A stretch of DNA of 64,000 nt, from assembly GCA_949130485.1 (NCBI GenBank), contig OX422197.1, positions 2,982,205 to 3,046,204 of the forward strand, in the 5' to 3' direction. The position numbers were made by a program, and so were the translations under genes. The stretch's first letter is position 1; every line of letters begins with the position of its first letter. Below, in pieces: positions 9,480-20,230 of this stretch. Under the pieces are notes generated by a model, which worked only from the letters and a program-made list of their open reading frames with translations, did no database searches and was not told where the DNA came from. The DNA is from Agelas oroides. Lineage: Eukaryota; Porifera; Demospongiae; Agelasida; Agelasidae.

Positions 9480-12458
9480 ATGAGTATACCGCTGAGACTA
9501 TCAGCGCGTTGTTTTCACGCGCTGGTCCTTTCCCAACGCCAGAGTACACTAGCCAGTGTCCCTAGAAGCCGCGTGCAGCCAGTGGGATCTGCGCAGTTCA
9601 TGGCCACGTGGACTGACAGACTCAAGCGATGGCAATCTGGAGGACAAAAGGACGATAAGGTCTTAATGTCTCCGTTATTTGGTTTGTATTACCGTGCTGT
9701 ATACTAAAGTCTAGGGGATAGGCTAGTAAGACTTAATGAATTAAACAGTGTAGTGTTTTGTGCATGTTCAAGCCCAAATTATGCTAAGTCAGCAAATTGC
9801 AGTTGCATCATACATCATGTCTCTCAATCTCTTGCATCAGAATGCTTTGATCTACTTGATCTGGTACTGATGGAATATGCTGTAGCCACTGTTCTTTGCA
9901 CTGGTTGGTTTTGTTCCTACGCTTATATTGTTTCGCATCAGCCACTTACTCGATTTGCATGCTGGCGGGCGGTCATTATTCATTATTCGTTAGTAGCAAA
10001 TGCTATATACACTCAGCAAATCTACGGCGCTATGGCCATTAAAAGTGGGCGTGTCATTGCTTGGAAGGTGATAATGACAGTTGAGGCGGCAGGTCTCAGA
10101 GGAAGCGGGTGCTGATGCGAAACAATACATCCAGTTTGTCTGGCCTTATGAGAAAGGGCTTTGGTACACACTGTTTCTGTGGGTCATAGCCTAGAACTAG
10201 TCTTACTGGTCACCCCCTGCTCCACAAAGAACAGTCACTGTCATGTTTGTAATGGGGTCAAGTTGTTTTGAAGTTGATCGTGTGAGAAATTGTGATGTGC
10301 AGCTGCTATGAGCCACCCTGCTTGTGTTTGTCACATGATGTGAGGTGAAAAAGGTCACGTGGTGCTAGCTCCTCATTTGGTATTTGGTATGAACAGAAAG
10401 TATTACTCCAACTCATTCCTCCCTTCCTTTCATAATGGAATTCCATTCACCTTCATAGTGTCATTATAGTGAATGAGGTAGTTTCAAAAAAGGCTTAAAA
10501 TCCTTTTTTTTTTTGCAGGACCTGAATAAGGATGAACATCAAGAGCAGGGCCAACAGCAACAGGACAGTGAGAAAGGTTCAGATGTGGACATTGCCATGA
10601 AGGAGAAGGAGGAACTATTTATAAAACAGGAAGAAAAGATCAATGCTTTGCAGGTAATTGTTGAGTTTGGTAGTCCAGTTTGGAAACTCAATCAACTGTG
10701 TGCTGTACAGTGGAACTCCTGTTAGAGGACACTCCTGATATAAGGACATCTGACACTTGACTGAGTCCCAACATTGTATAAATACATACAAGAGTGCATA
10801 AGAACGGCCGGCTAGAGTACGCTCTTGATACATATTATTCTCCCCCTGAAATAAGGACACCTCACTAATCAGGACAAATATTTTGGTCCCAAGGGTGTCC
10901 ATATTAGAGAGGTTCCACTGTAGTCTCATGAAACAACACCCAACCTTCAAAGGAGCGTCCACCCCCTACTTTTCGCCCAATTTACTTTATAGGATCAAAG
11001 TTTACTTTAATGAGCATCCAACCTGGAATGAGCTTTGTGTGGCTAATGCAGCACACTGGAGAAGCATGGTCTCAAACACTATGTATACCTTAGGTAAGAA
11101 ATCTTGTACTTAATATTACAAGGTGGCTTTGTGTAGATGGATGTGGCTAATGTGGCTGCGCTCGCTTTGTATACCATGCTCACAGTGGCATGTTGCTGTT
11201 CCAAGGGTTGTATGCTGTCAGGACTTGAGCTCTGAAAGTTTGTAGCTTAAGGTTGGTATATACGTTACTTATGGCCCATCAACTGATTTGAGAGCATTAT
11301 TGAGTCATTGTAAGCAAACTTTTGTGGTTAAATGAAGGAACACTTGAAAGAGCATCGGAACTAGACCCTCACACGCAGAGGAGGAGCAGGGTCTGGTAAA
11401 CTTGCATACATAAAGATTTGAAGTCCACGGCAATTTGGTGGGATGAATCTGATTGGTTGATGACTGTGTAATTACATTTCTGCCCACGATGGCATGTGTA
11501 ATAACAACATGGCAAATTTGATGATTGACAGGACCAGCGATTGCTCCAGCAACAAGGATCAAAGCGACCATCGTTCGCCAACCTTAGATATTGCCCAGCT
11601 AATTTCGAGCAGCTGGAAAGCTGTTATGAAAGGGATAGAAGTCTTCAGTTTTACTACCCGGGCAGTGGAACTGTAGAAAGTCCCTTTGCTACGATAGTCT
11701 GCATTCATTGGTGAATTTTGGTGCATGGAAGTCACCGAGACAGACGTAAGTCCATATGTCCTCTAGAGGCGCTCATGCTTATTTATAAACGGGGGGAGGA
11801 GAGAGCCTGGGGATGAGGCTAGCCAGTAAGGAGGCCATATACAAGTTTACCAGACCATCCTGGTTCCGAGACTAAGCATCCACCTTCCTCTTTGGAAAAC
11901 TTGTAATGCTCTGCTCGTGGGTGTTCTTTCGCAAGACTATTGGTATATTGGTCAGTAAATACTAGTTACAAAATTATTTCTTTTTTTTTCATATTCATCT
12001 TACAGGACAAGTACATGAGGGCATTAGCAGAGACTGAGAATGTACGGCAGAGAATGTTAAAACTAGTGGAAGAAGCAAAACTGTTTGGAATCCAGTCATT
12101 TTCTAAGGACATATTAGAAGTGGCCGATATTTTGGAGAAGGCCACAGAGAGTGTTCCACAAACAGAATTGGATAACAAATCCAATCCATACCTCTCCTCT
12201 CTTTTTGAAGGCCTCAAAATGACAGAGTCTGAGCTCCAGAAGGCTTTAAGCAAGAATGGATTGGTGCAAATCAACCCAATGGGTCAAATGTTTGATCCGG
12301 CCTTTCATGAAGCACTATGTGAAGTCCCTGGAGAGAAGCCAGGAACCATAGCAATGGTTTCTAGGGTGGGATATACTCTTCATGGTCGTACCATTCGACC
12401 TGCTAGGGTTGGTGTGGTGAAAGCATCAGAATCAACTGCTGTGAACAACACTCCTTAG
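9480..12458 (+). CDS. GRPEL1: Mitochondrial GrpE-like nucleotide exchange factor
   Basis: Nucleotide exchange factor for matrix mtHsp70, acting in protein import and folding. Exons 9480-9659, 10519-10653 and 12006-12458 (all phase 0) give 255 residues. Exon 1 is rich in R, S and L without acids at the start (MSIPLRLSARCFHALVLSQR), typical of a mitochondrial targeting peptide. Exon 2 encodes the long coiled coil. Exon 3 carries the conserved GrpE core: VEEAKLFGIQSFSKDILEVA, then VGYTLHGRTIRPARVGVVK at the C-terminus, matching the GrpE signature. The Q-rich stretch in exon 2 is a lineage feature. Whether this is a GRPEL1 or an undivided ancestor of GRPEL1/2 is not decided. The exon 1 donor (GTCTTA) is weak. 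Confidence 0.93.
10708..10920. mobile_element. pogo/Tigger-like MITE in GrpE intron 2
   Basis: 213-bp element starting CAGTGGAACTCC and ending GGTTCCACTG, flanked by TA on both sides (10706-10707, 10921-10922). Internal motifs on GGACA and GTGTCC are the same as in larger copies at 43001 and 53127. The ends and TA duplication fit the Tc1/mariner-pogo superfamily; no transposase is present. Confidence 0.8.
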
Positions 12459-13227
12459 CTGTTTTGTCATATGAATTCAATAATTTTTTCACTCAGCTGA
12501 GGGAAGATACCCTTGTTCCCATGCAGGCCTCCCCTGTTTTTACCTTCCGGTTGCGTTTCATGCCTGTATGTGCAGCGTATATACAGGCATGGCATCGATG
12601 TGTAGTACATGATAAACACCCGTATCAAACCTGATTTCAAGGGGATTTTAATAGCACAATTTACTCAGGGCGCATCGAGAAGTTTGATCTACTGAAACCG
12701 GTCACGACTCAGGTTAAACATAATCATGTCATGTTGTGAACTGTAAGAGTTACACTGTGGAGTTTGTTCGGGAAACAACAATGCCCCCAATCATGCCCAC
12801 CGGTTGGTCAGGACGCCGTGGTGGTCGTGTAGTATACAGTCTCGCGCGACATAGGGGAGTGAGCGCGGCGGTACAGTGTAGTGCGCGTGCTGGGACGCAC
12901 GCGCGCATAGAACGACCAATCAGATTGTCGCCAGCAATCTCCCGGGAAACCCGAAAACGCTAAAGACGCGTACGCATGTACGCGTCAATGCGTCCGCGTC
13001 GCTACAAAACCCCTGAAGCATTTGTTTTTTGTGTCAGTTTGGTTCCTTTTGGCGAAAATTACCGACTGAAAACTTGAACTTGTTTCAACAAACTTCTGAC
13101 TGTCAACTAGTATCTTCACGACATCCAAATTACAGGCAACTAACAGGTACGTACGTGGTTTATACTAGTTAGTAATATTTCTGTGCTTTTTGGGTTTGTT
13201 GTGATCGTTATCTCCTCCCTTCACAGG
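12459..13227 (+). promoter_or_regulatory. CpG-rich promoter and untranslated first exon
   Basis: Spacer after GrpE. From about 12830 to 13010 it is strikingly CpG-rich and contains GACCAATCAGA, a CCAAT-box match near 12914. A likely untranslated exon ends at 13146 before GTACGT and splices to an acceptor ending at 13226, two bases ahead of the next start codon. I see no coding exon here. Confidence 0.55.
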
Positions 13228-14673
13228 ATGGCTGACTGTACTATTTCTGTACCCAAGAGCCCCTCTCTTCCGTCCAGTTGCAACAGCAAAATCCAGCTGC
13301 CACCATTAACTACTGCTAAGCAGAACACTGTGATGACTCCATCCAGTTTCTACCTCCACCCATTTCTTCCGAACATAATAGAGAATCCTAGACTGGTGAA
13401 GCTACCCCCACTGCCTAATCCCCCTCCCACCACCCGGCATTTCTGTCCTGCAGTCCCACCCATCTTCGGTCACCCGGAGTCTACAGACAATGATGGTGAC
13501 CATGGAAAACTGATAGATGAAGATTTTAAACACAAGCTGGCAGACCTGAGGAAGACTCATGGTCACCTGAGTCTGCCAAGACTCCGCCGTATCATTATGC
13601 GGCAACAAAAGAGGACAAGGGTGGAGCAAATTAGAGTGGTGAGTTTCAAGGTCTTCATTACATACTGTACTTAAACTTCTAGGAATATGCATCGCCAACA
13701 TAAGTATTAAGTATGTCATTGCTCTTTTTTGCTCACCATGCAGCACAATGAGTCAGAGGGAAGAGAAGAAAAGGAAGAGAAAGCCTGTCAAAATACTCAG
13801 AAGGAGGAGGAGGCCAGTGAAAAGGCTATGATGGAAAGGACCGCCAGTACAAAAACTAAGGAAGAGGCCGTTAAAATGGCCCAGAAGGAGGTGAAGGGTG
13901 TAGAAGAGAATGCCAGTAAAAAGGAGGAAAAGGAAGGTTGGAATGCCAGTGAAAAGGCGATGAAGAAAGAAGTGGAGGTCCTAGTAAAGGCCCAGAAGAA
14001 AGAAGAGAAGGCAAGTAAAAAGGTGCTGAAAAAGAAAGAGAAGGCCATAGTAAAGGCCCAGAAGAAAGAAGAGAAGGCAAGTAAAAAGGCGATGAAGAAA
14101 GAGGAGAAGGCAAGTAAAAAGGTGCTGCAGAAAGAAGAGAAAGCAAGTGAAAAGCCGCTGAAAAAGAAAGAGAAGGCCATAGTAAAGGCCCAGGAGAAAG
14201 AAGAGAAGGCAAGTGAAAAGGCGCTGAAAAAGAAAGAGAAGGCCGTAGTAAAGGCCCAGAAGAAAGAAGAGAAGGCAAGTAAAAAGGCAATGAAGAAAGA
14301 GGAGAAGGCAAGTAAAAAAGCGCAAAAGAAAGAAGAGAAGGCAAGTAAAAAGGCGATGAAGAAAGAGAAGGCAAGTGAAAAGGCGCTGAAAAAGAAAGAG
14401 AAGGCCATAGTAAAGGCCCAGAAGAAAGAAGAGAAGGCAAGTAAAAAGGCGATGAAGAAAGAGGAGAAGGCAAGTAAAAAGGTGCTGAAGAAAGAAGAGA
14501 AGGCCAGAAAAAGAGCTGAAAAGAAAGCAGAAAAGTCCATGAAAAAAAAATTGAAGGCTAAAATAAAAGCCGGAAAAAAAGTGGAGAAAGCCAAGAAGAA
14601 GGAAGTAAAACGTAACATGAATGGTGAGAGGCAGGCTGAAAGTAGCCTTGTACCCAGAACGGCCTGGGTGTAA
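13228..14673 (+). CDS. Lysine-rich protein with 11-residue tandem repeats
   Basis: Unrecognised 446-residue protein in two coding exons (13228-13638 and 13744-14673, phase 0). Residues 1-137 are proline- and serine-rich with no domain I know, ending in a basic helix (LPRLRRIIMRQQKRTR). The rest is almost all K, E and A. From roughly residue 215 it contains about 17 consecutive 11-residue repeats of the types KAQKKEEKASK, KAMKKEEKASK and KVLKKKEKAIV, with only one repeat shortened to 10. An 11-residue period suggests an extended helix or hendecad coil and superficially resembles group-3 LEA repeats, but lacks hydrophobic positions, so a surface-charged single helix is equally possible. The last ten residues (SSLVPRTAWV) come from a transposon-end-like sequence. 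Confidence 0.75.
13981..14520 (+). repeat. Coding 33-bp tandem repeat
   Basis: About 17 units of 33 bp inside the lysine-rich gene. Frame is kept by the unit length, and the single deletion is three bases. Third positions vary little, so the array is probably young or homogenised. Confidence 0.85.
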
Positions 14674-15607
14674 AAGCTGAAAAGAAAGCAGACAAGGTCA
14701 TGAATAAGCGATTGACCTAAAATAAAAAGCCAAAAACAGAAACGAAAAGTGGACAAAGCCAAGAAGAAAAAAGAGAAGGCCAAAAAACATAACATGGATA
14801 GTGAGAAACAGGCTGAAGGTAGCCTCGTAGAGAGAACAGCCTGGGTACTAGTACCTAGGATGAACTGCTTTATATATTAGTATATTTTATTGGGAATTTT
14901 CCCCACTTTGCAATTTCTTCTCAATCCTCCAATTTTTGTTGTTGGCTATTAAAATTTACATAACCCACAAGACATAAACCTTGATGGAATGCTGTAGCTA
15001 GTAGCTACATAACGCCTACAATTCTGAACCCCTGACAAGCTCTGTACTTCTAAAAACAACACCAGCATACAACTCCAGCATGCAGAATCAAGGTAGACAC
15101 ACAGAGTGCATGCAGAGCCCCCTTGGCCACTGCAGAGAACACCGCTGTTTCACCAACAATTAAAAACATGCACTAAAGCCATTTCTGATGTATAGTGGAA
15201 GTGTTGGTTCCTTGTACTTAGTACACGTACATTGCTGGATGATTGTATAGAAGCACAATGTCATAGGTACAGTGTCTGAAAGTCTTGACATTGATATCAT
15301 ACATAATTATGGCCTCGTTTCCAGGCCATTCAAATGGAACAAGGTGAGCACAATTCCAGCTTCAGTAACACTACACTTGCACTGTCTCAGGCTACAAGGT
15401 ATGTATACTGCATGGAAACATCAGCATTTGCAATATTATGACATCATGCATAATTATAACCATACAGTGGTGATCCAGGTTTATAGAGTTAACAATCAAG
15501 GTCAGGTTAACAGTAGGCCTTGCACTCCTTACTTCTTGTACCTTATTGCATGATACAGTGTACCGTCATGGTTTAGGATTAAAGTTATGCAAATCATACA
15601 AAAAATT
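14674..15607. other. Degenerate duplicate of the preceding gene end, then spacer
   Basis: From about 14679 to 14850 the sequence repeats 14515-14670: GCTGAAAAGAAAGCAGA and later AACATGGATAGTGAGA correspond to the end of the lysine-rich ORF, but with stops and indels. It again ends in a foldback-like AGCCTCGT...GCCTGGGT. AATAAA at 14721-14726 may be the polyadenylation signal. From 14860 to 15607 I see no gene. Confidence 0.7.
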
Positions 15608-18600
15608 TCAAGCTTTTACAGAGACATAATTATTACGCTGTGTTCCATTGTCCATCTGGAGTGCATTAAAGGGTGTAAGTGCAGCATAAATATCTGTCCT
15701 GTAGCTTCTGTAGTTACTGTTGAGGTGTGTTTCTTTACTGTCTGACTGCTGCCTTATCTCTCCCTCATCTCGGAAGAAGATATGCCTGAACCAGTCACAG
15801 GCTGCTTGTTGGAAGTTCTGCGGGTTTTCCACTGACAACAGAGACCGAGATCTCACTGCACGGGATGAGATGCAAAAATGAAATCAACTCTCGGACTAAA
15901 CGCAAGTGGGACATAGTATTTCTTTTATGGTGACTCTCTAACAATCAGGCCTCTTATCTGAAGACAGTCACAGTAGAAAAAAATGTAGTGATATCATTTA
16001 GATATTGCATAGCAACAGTATAACTTGCAACCTTTCTGGACCTTGGTCAGGCCAGGTAGGACTATCTGCACAAGGGTGTTGTACAGATAGTCCTAGGCCT
16101 GACCAAGGTTCAAAAAAAATCGCAAGTTGTACAGTTGCTGTGCAATATATGAAGATATTAAACACATTAGCACGATGGTATAATGTGTATGTACTCTTCC
16201 TCCTATAAGAACTGTACCTGCAGCAGTGGTATAGTCATTGGTGGGGGTGCTCCAGAACTTGTGGGGCATCCAGTTGCCAAAGAAGATGGCAAAACACAGC
16301 ACAACAACCTGCAACAGATGGCGGAAAACAAGATACTCAACAGCATATAATGGCAGTCCAGGATAAGTGCTGTATTTTCATCAAGGGCATGCTGTGTATA
16401 TCAGTATCTGACAGGTGTGTACTGTGCATATGAGCCAGCCCTTAGTGATAGTTTGGCAATACAACACTCCGCATGTGGCAGTGTGATCAAAATTGCAGGA
16501 CGGCAATGTTTATTGTTAACAACACTGTACAAATGTTGGGTATGAAGGAAATCTTTGTGCTGCATGTTGCGTGCCATACCATAAGGCAGGCTCCCACTTG
16601 GGTAGTTCGATTGGTGTTAGCCACTGCTGCACTGGAAGCAAGCATGGCCTGGAGCTTTCGCAGCTGAGACAACAATGACCTGTAGGACACGTGTGCAGCA
16701 TTAGGACAAGATTAAGATATAAAGTATACTAATTTACCACAGCCAGAGAATGTGGTCTAATTCTTGTATACCTTACTAACTATCGGAGAAGATCGGGTAA
16801 AGTACTCTTACTCACTTGTTTTCAGTCTCCAATGTTTCCACCCTCCTCTTCAGTCGAACATTCTCACTTGAGAACTGCTTCATCCTGAAAACGTGCAGGT
16901 GTAGGTGTGTTAAACATGTAACATGGAAGAAAATGCACACTCTGTGGTTTTCATGGGTATTTTTAACGAAGGAATACTACCCCCTAGTATACACAGTTGT
17001 ACGGCAACTTGTACCAGTTCATTCTTTCAAAGGCACCCATCCAGCTCCCTGTCATACCCCACTTCTTCCCAAAGCCTTTTTTGACTCAATCACAGTACAA
17101 CTTCCCCACCTACTCCTATCCCATATCTTCATCCCCCTCTTGTCCTGTCCCCTTCTTCTTTCACTCATGTGTAAGTACTACTAACTCCTCTAACCAACCT
17201 GTCTTCAAGGACATGAAGATTTTCCTTCTTTCTCCTCCTGCTCTCCTTAGCTGCAAGCTGCATTAGAAATGTTAGCACACTGTGTGTTAAGACATGTAGC
17301 TTTACCCCACTCGTTCTTTTCACCCATACACCCGAGACCACTATGCTCTACAGGGACAAACCTACTTGCATGGGTTGAGCAATAACTGCTACTACAGTGT
17401 CTAATACTGTGTGTGAGGGTTCTAACAAAATTAAATTTGTCAGTGTGGATATTTTATACAAGTCGTTTGCAACCACTCAAAGCCATATCTGTTAGCTCAG
17501 ATATGTTTTATATGCTTGATGTTGTCCTTTTTTGCCATCTTCGTGGCTGGTACAGAATGCAAGGTCAGTCTTCTCCATAGCAAGGTTGTGCATCGAAGGG
17601 GTGATGATATGTGACACCTGTGCTGCAGATCATGTGGTAAGGCCTTCTCCCTCCGTCCTAGCATACTACGAGTGATCCAAAAGTGGAGGTGGGGAAGGCA
17701 TGAGGCTAGGCTGTCACAATACTCCCACTGGACAAACCTACTTTCATGGATTGAGCTGTAAAGCAGTAACTCCTTTCTCACGACAATACTATGTGCCAGG
17801 GTTCTATTGCATTGAAAAATGGCTGCTTACATTGTGATCTGGCTGGCTCACCTTGTTCCTGATCTTTCGTCGGACTGTCTTCAGTGCTTTTTCCTCAACC
17901 TGAGTGGGAAACACGAGGTATGTTACACAACATGTAGTAGTTTCATAGTCGATACAACACCATGATAACTTCTTTTGTAATTTAGAACGCAAGAGATTTT
18001 TGGCGTGCCATAGATCAAATGAATTCTATGACATGAAAAAAAATTTTCAGTGCAACAATTGACAAAAATTAAAAGCATGAAAACTTAAGGAAGTAGAAGA
18101 GTAAGGCCTACCTTGGTGAGGGGCAGGGTGGTGGGAATAGGCAGACCCTCAGCTGTCAGAGTTTCTTTTTCCTCCTCCGTTAGGTTCACTTGGCGACTAC
18201 ACATGAAGTGCTTTTGTGTGTGTGTGTGAATTGGAAAACAAGTTACCAGATTTCTTCGAATAGACGCCGCGGCTCAGAATGAACAATAGACGCCGCCCTT
18301 GAATAGTAGCTGCGGCTAGTATACGCGGCACACGCACATGTACGCGAATAATTTCTGACGACGGTCTTCGGGCTAACGCTAGAGCTGCTTGTGTTGTACA
18401 ACTCTTTTCCATGGCTGACAGCAGGATTGAGAGGCTGTGCATACTACTGACAGTGTCTAACAGTCGTCTTAGCCTCATACCCAGTCCTCCACCATGTGTA
18501 TAACGTGTTATTCATACTGCAAGCGACGATAGCTGTGGTGGAGGACTGGGTACGAGGCTAACAGCGTCTAACAGTCATCACTGTAATGCTCGTATGTACC

Positions 18601-19921
18601 TTATCCGCTGCCCTCGAATAGTAGCCGCACAAAACCGAGCAGCGAAAAAAATAGTAGCTTTGGCGTCTGATTAAAGAAATACGGTAAATGGCAATACAAA
18701 TACCCACTGAGTGATACAAACAGTGTATGCATACAGATGCACATTCACCTTGATTCTGGCATCTATCAAGGCCACAGGATCCACATTTCCACCCAGTGGT
18801 GGGAGGGGTGGGAGGGACAGGGGGAAGGATGAGGGTGGTGATGGAGGAGAGGGTTTGGGTGAAGGTGTTTCTTTGCTAGGGGTGATGGTGCTACTACTGT
18901 GGTTCCCAGGTGAAGTGGAGGCTGACATGGTCTCATAGCCTATGCACATGAGAGATAAGAATAAATATAGGTGTAGATCATACCTCTCATAACTCTATAT
19001 GTGTACTACGTATGTACCAGCATCTGAGTTGCTTCCTTCCTCCATGCCAGCATCTCCTCTATCTGTAAAGACAGGTGACCTTTGACCTCCTGAGCGGTGC
19101 TGAGATGTGGCATAGGGGTGGTCATGCTGCACACATGCCAAAAGGTGCTTGTGGCTGGTCACAACGGCAGCCATGCCTCTAGTGGCCCGCATTCGTGGCT
19201 CCCCCAATTCCTCACACTCCATCACGTCACTGTCATTACTACTGCTAATGTCAGTGTCACTTCCTGAGCTAGACAGATCCCTCTGGTGTCGCGACACCTT
19301 CAGTCTCTTGCGACATGGCACCAAGCCGTCCTCCCTCATGATGGTAAATGAAGGTGTCTGTTGTTGCTGGGTCACAGAGGCTGGCTTCAACTCACCTACC
19401 TCACGCGGTGAGAGATTACTACTTTCTGATTGACTGTGAGCTGTTTCTGAAGTAGTCTGCATTAAGAAGGCCTCCCTTGGAGTTATATCTGCACAACTGT
19501 TCTGCTTGCTGAGAGATGCATAACTCTCCTGAAAACTAGGTACGAGTAGTCCCTCCGACTTCCCTTTAGCCAATTTGGCAACATCACAGTCGTTCAAACC
19601 AAGTGGTGACGGTACCTCGAGTGACTGATCATTGAGTTCAAAATCAACTAGTTGCCATTGGTCACCAAGAAGTTCCTTAAGACCCAAATCATTGCTAGAC
19701 AGGTCAGCCGCACCACTACCAGCCTCACAAGGAGAGAGGGGGTAGGCATTCAAGTCACTAAAGAGATCATGATCTTCCATCAATGACAGCAGTGTCCCCT
19801 CGTGAAGATCGGCTAGAAGGGCATTCAACGAGGCGTCATTGACAGGGTTAGCTTCAGCCCATTCCCCTGGCCCATTGGAAGCCTGGGCAGTGCTGGGATC
19901 CAGGGCGTCAAGTGAAGCCAT
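15608..19921 (-). CDS. CREB3L: CREB3L1/2 (OASIS)-like membrane-tethered bZIP factor
   Basis: ER-anchored transcription factor released by S1P/S2P cleavage and acting on secretory-pathway genes. Exons: 19018-19921, 18749-18939, about 18112-18195, 17852-17899, 17199-17257, 16816-16884, 16580-16679, 16218-16308 and 15608-15855. An acidic N-terminus (about 300 residues) is followed by the adjacent-to-bZIP box (LTEEEKETLTAEGLPIP). The basic region then reads KTVRRKIRNK plus LAAKESRRRKK (N-x2-AA-x2-SR), and a leucine zipper runs through RLKRRVETLETENK and SLLSQLRKLQ. One membrane span includes CLMVVVLCFAIFFGNW. The luminal exon starts VRSRSLLSV, where RSLL fits the S1P RxxL site. The junction of exons 2 and 3 is unresolved: the obvious donor gives the wrong phase, and a downstream donor (GTATGC) would restore it. 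Confidence 0.88.
16042..16111. repeat. Hairpin in CREB3L intron 8
   Basis: About 70-bp inverted repeat: ACCTTGGTCAGGCC on the left is mirrored by GGCCTGACCAAGGT on the right, with GGACTATCTG/CAGATAGTCC inside. It is probably a foldback element of another small family; no target duplication was identified. Confidence 0.6.
18246..18684. mobile_element. TA-flanked MITE with a second MITE nested inside
   Basis: Element in a CREB3L intron with ends CCAGATTTCTTCGAATAGAC and, on the other strand, CCGTATTTCTTTAATCAGAC, flanked by TA (18244-18245 and 18685-18686). Inside it, 18470-18560 is a TAGCCTCA foldback element, itself flanked by 19-bp imperfect direct repeats (18450-18468 and 18561-18579). The inner insertion must be younger than the outer one. 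Confidence 0.75.
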
Positions 19922-20230
19922 TCCCTACAAAAAACAGACACAAATGCGTGAGCTTATAAATCACAAGAAGTTCTAAGGTTGACCAGCCCAATACGACTAT
20001 ATAACTACCGCTACACTCACCTACCCTTTTCTTACAAAGTCACTTGCTCACAGATACATCAAGGGCTGTTCTGAGAGAAGATCTATCTAACATGTCATTA
20101 GTAGTAACAAAGCTGGCTTTGTGTGCCACGCACAACAAATGACGTCACGCTGTTTCTAAATGAAGCCCACCACCAACGACGACAACGGATGGGCTTTTAT
20201 TAGAACGTCAATCCGCACGAACCCTCGAAA
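19922..20230. promoter_or_regulatory. Bidirectional promoter of CREB3L and PORCN, with CRE
   Basis: 309 bp between the CREB3L start (minus) and the PORCN start (plus). It contains a perfect TGACGTCA at 20140-20147, preceded by GTGCCACGCAC. CREB3-family factors bind CRE and CRE-like sites, so autoregulation and co-regulation with PORCN is plausible but inferred. Confidence 0.65.

Noticed and set aside
13797-14795. Minus-strand ORF of 332 codons rich in F, S and L
   Set aside because: It is the antisense of the lysine-rich repeat gene; splice sites and a start context exist only on the plus strand.
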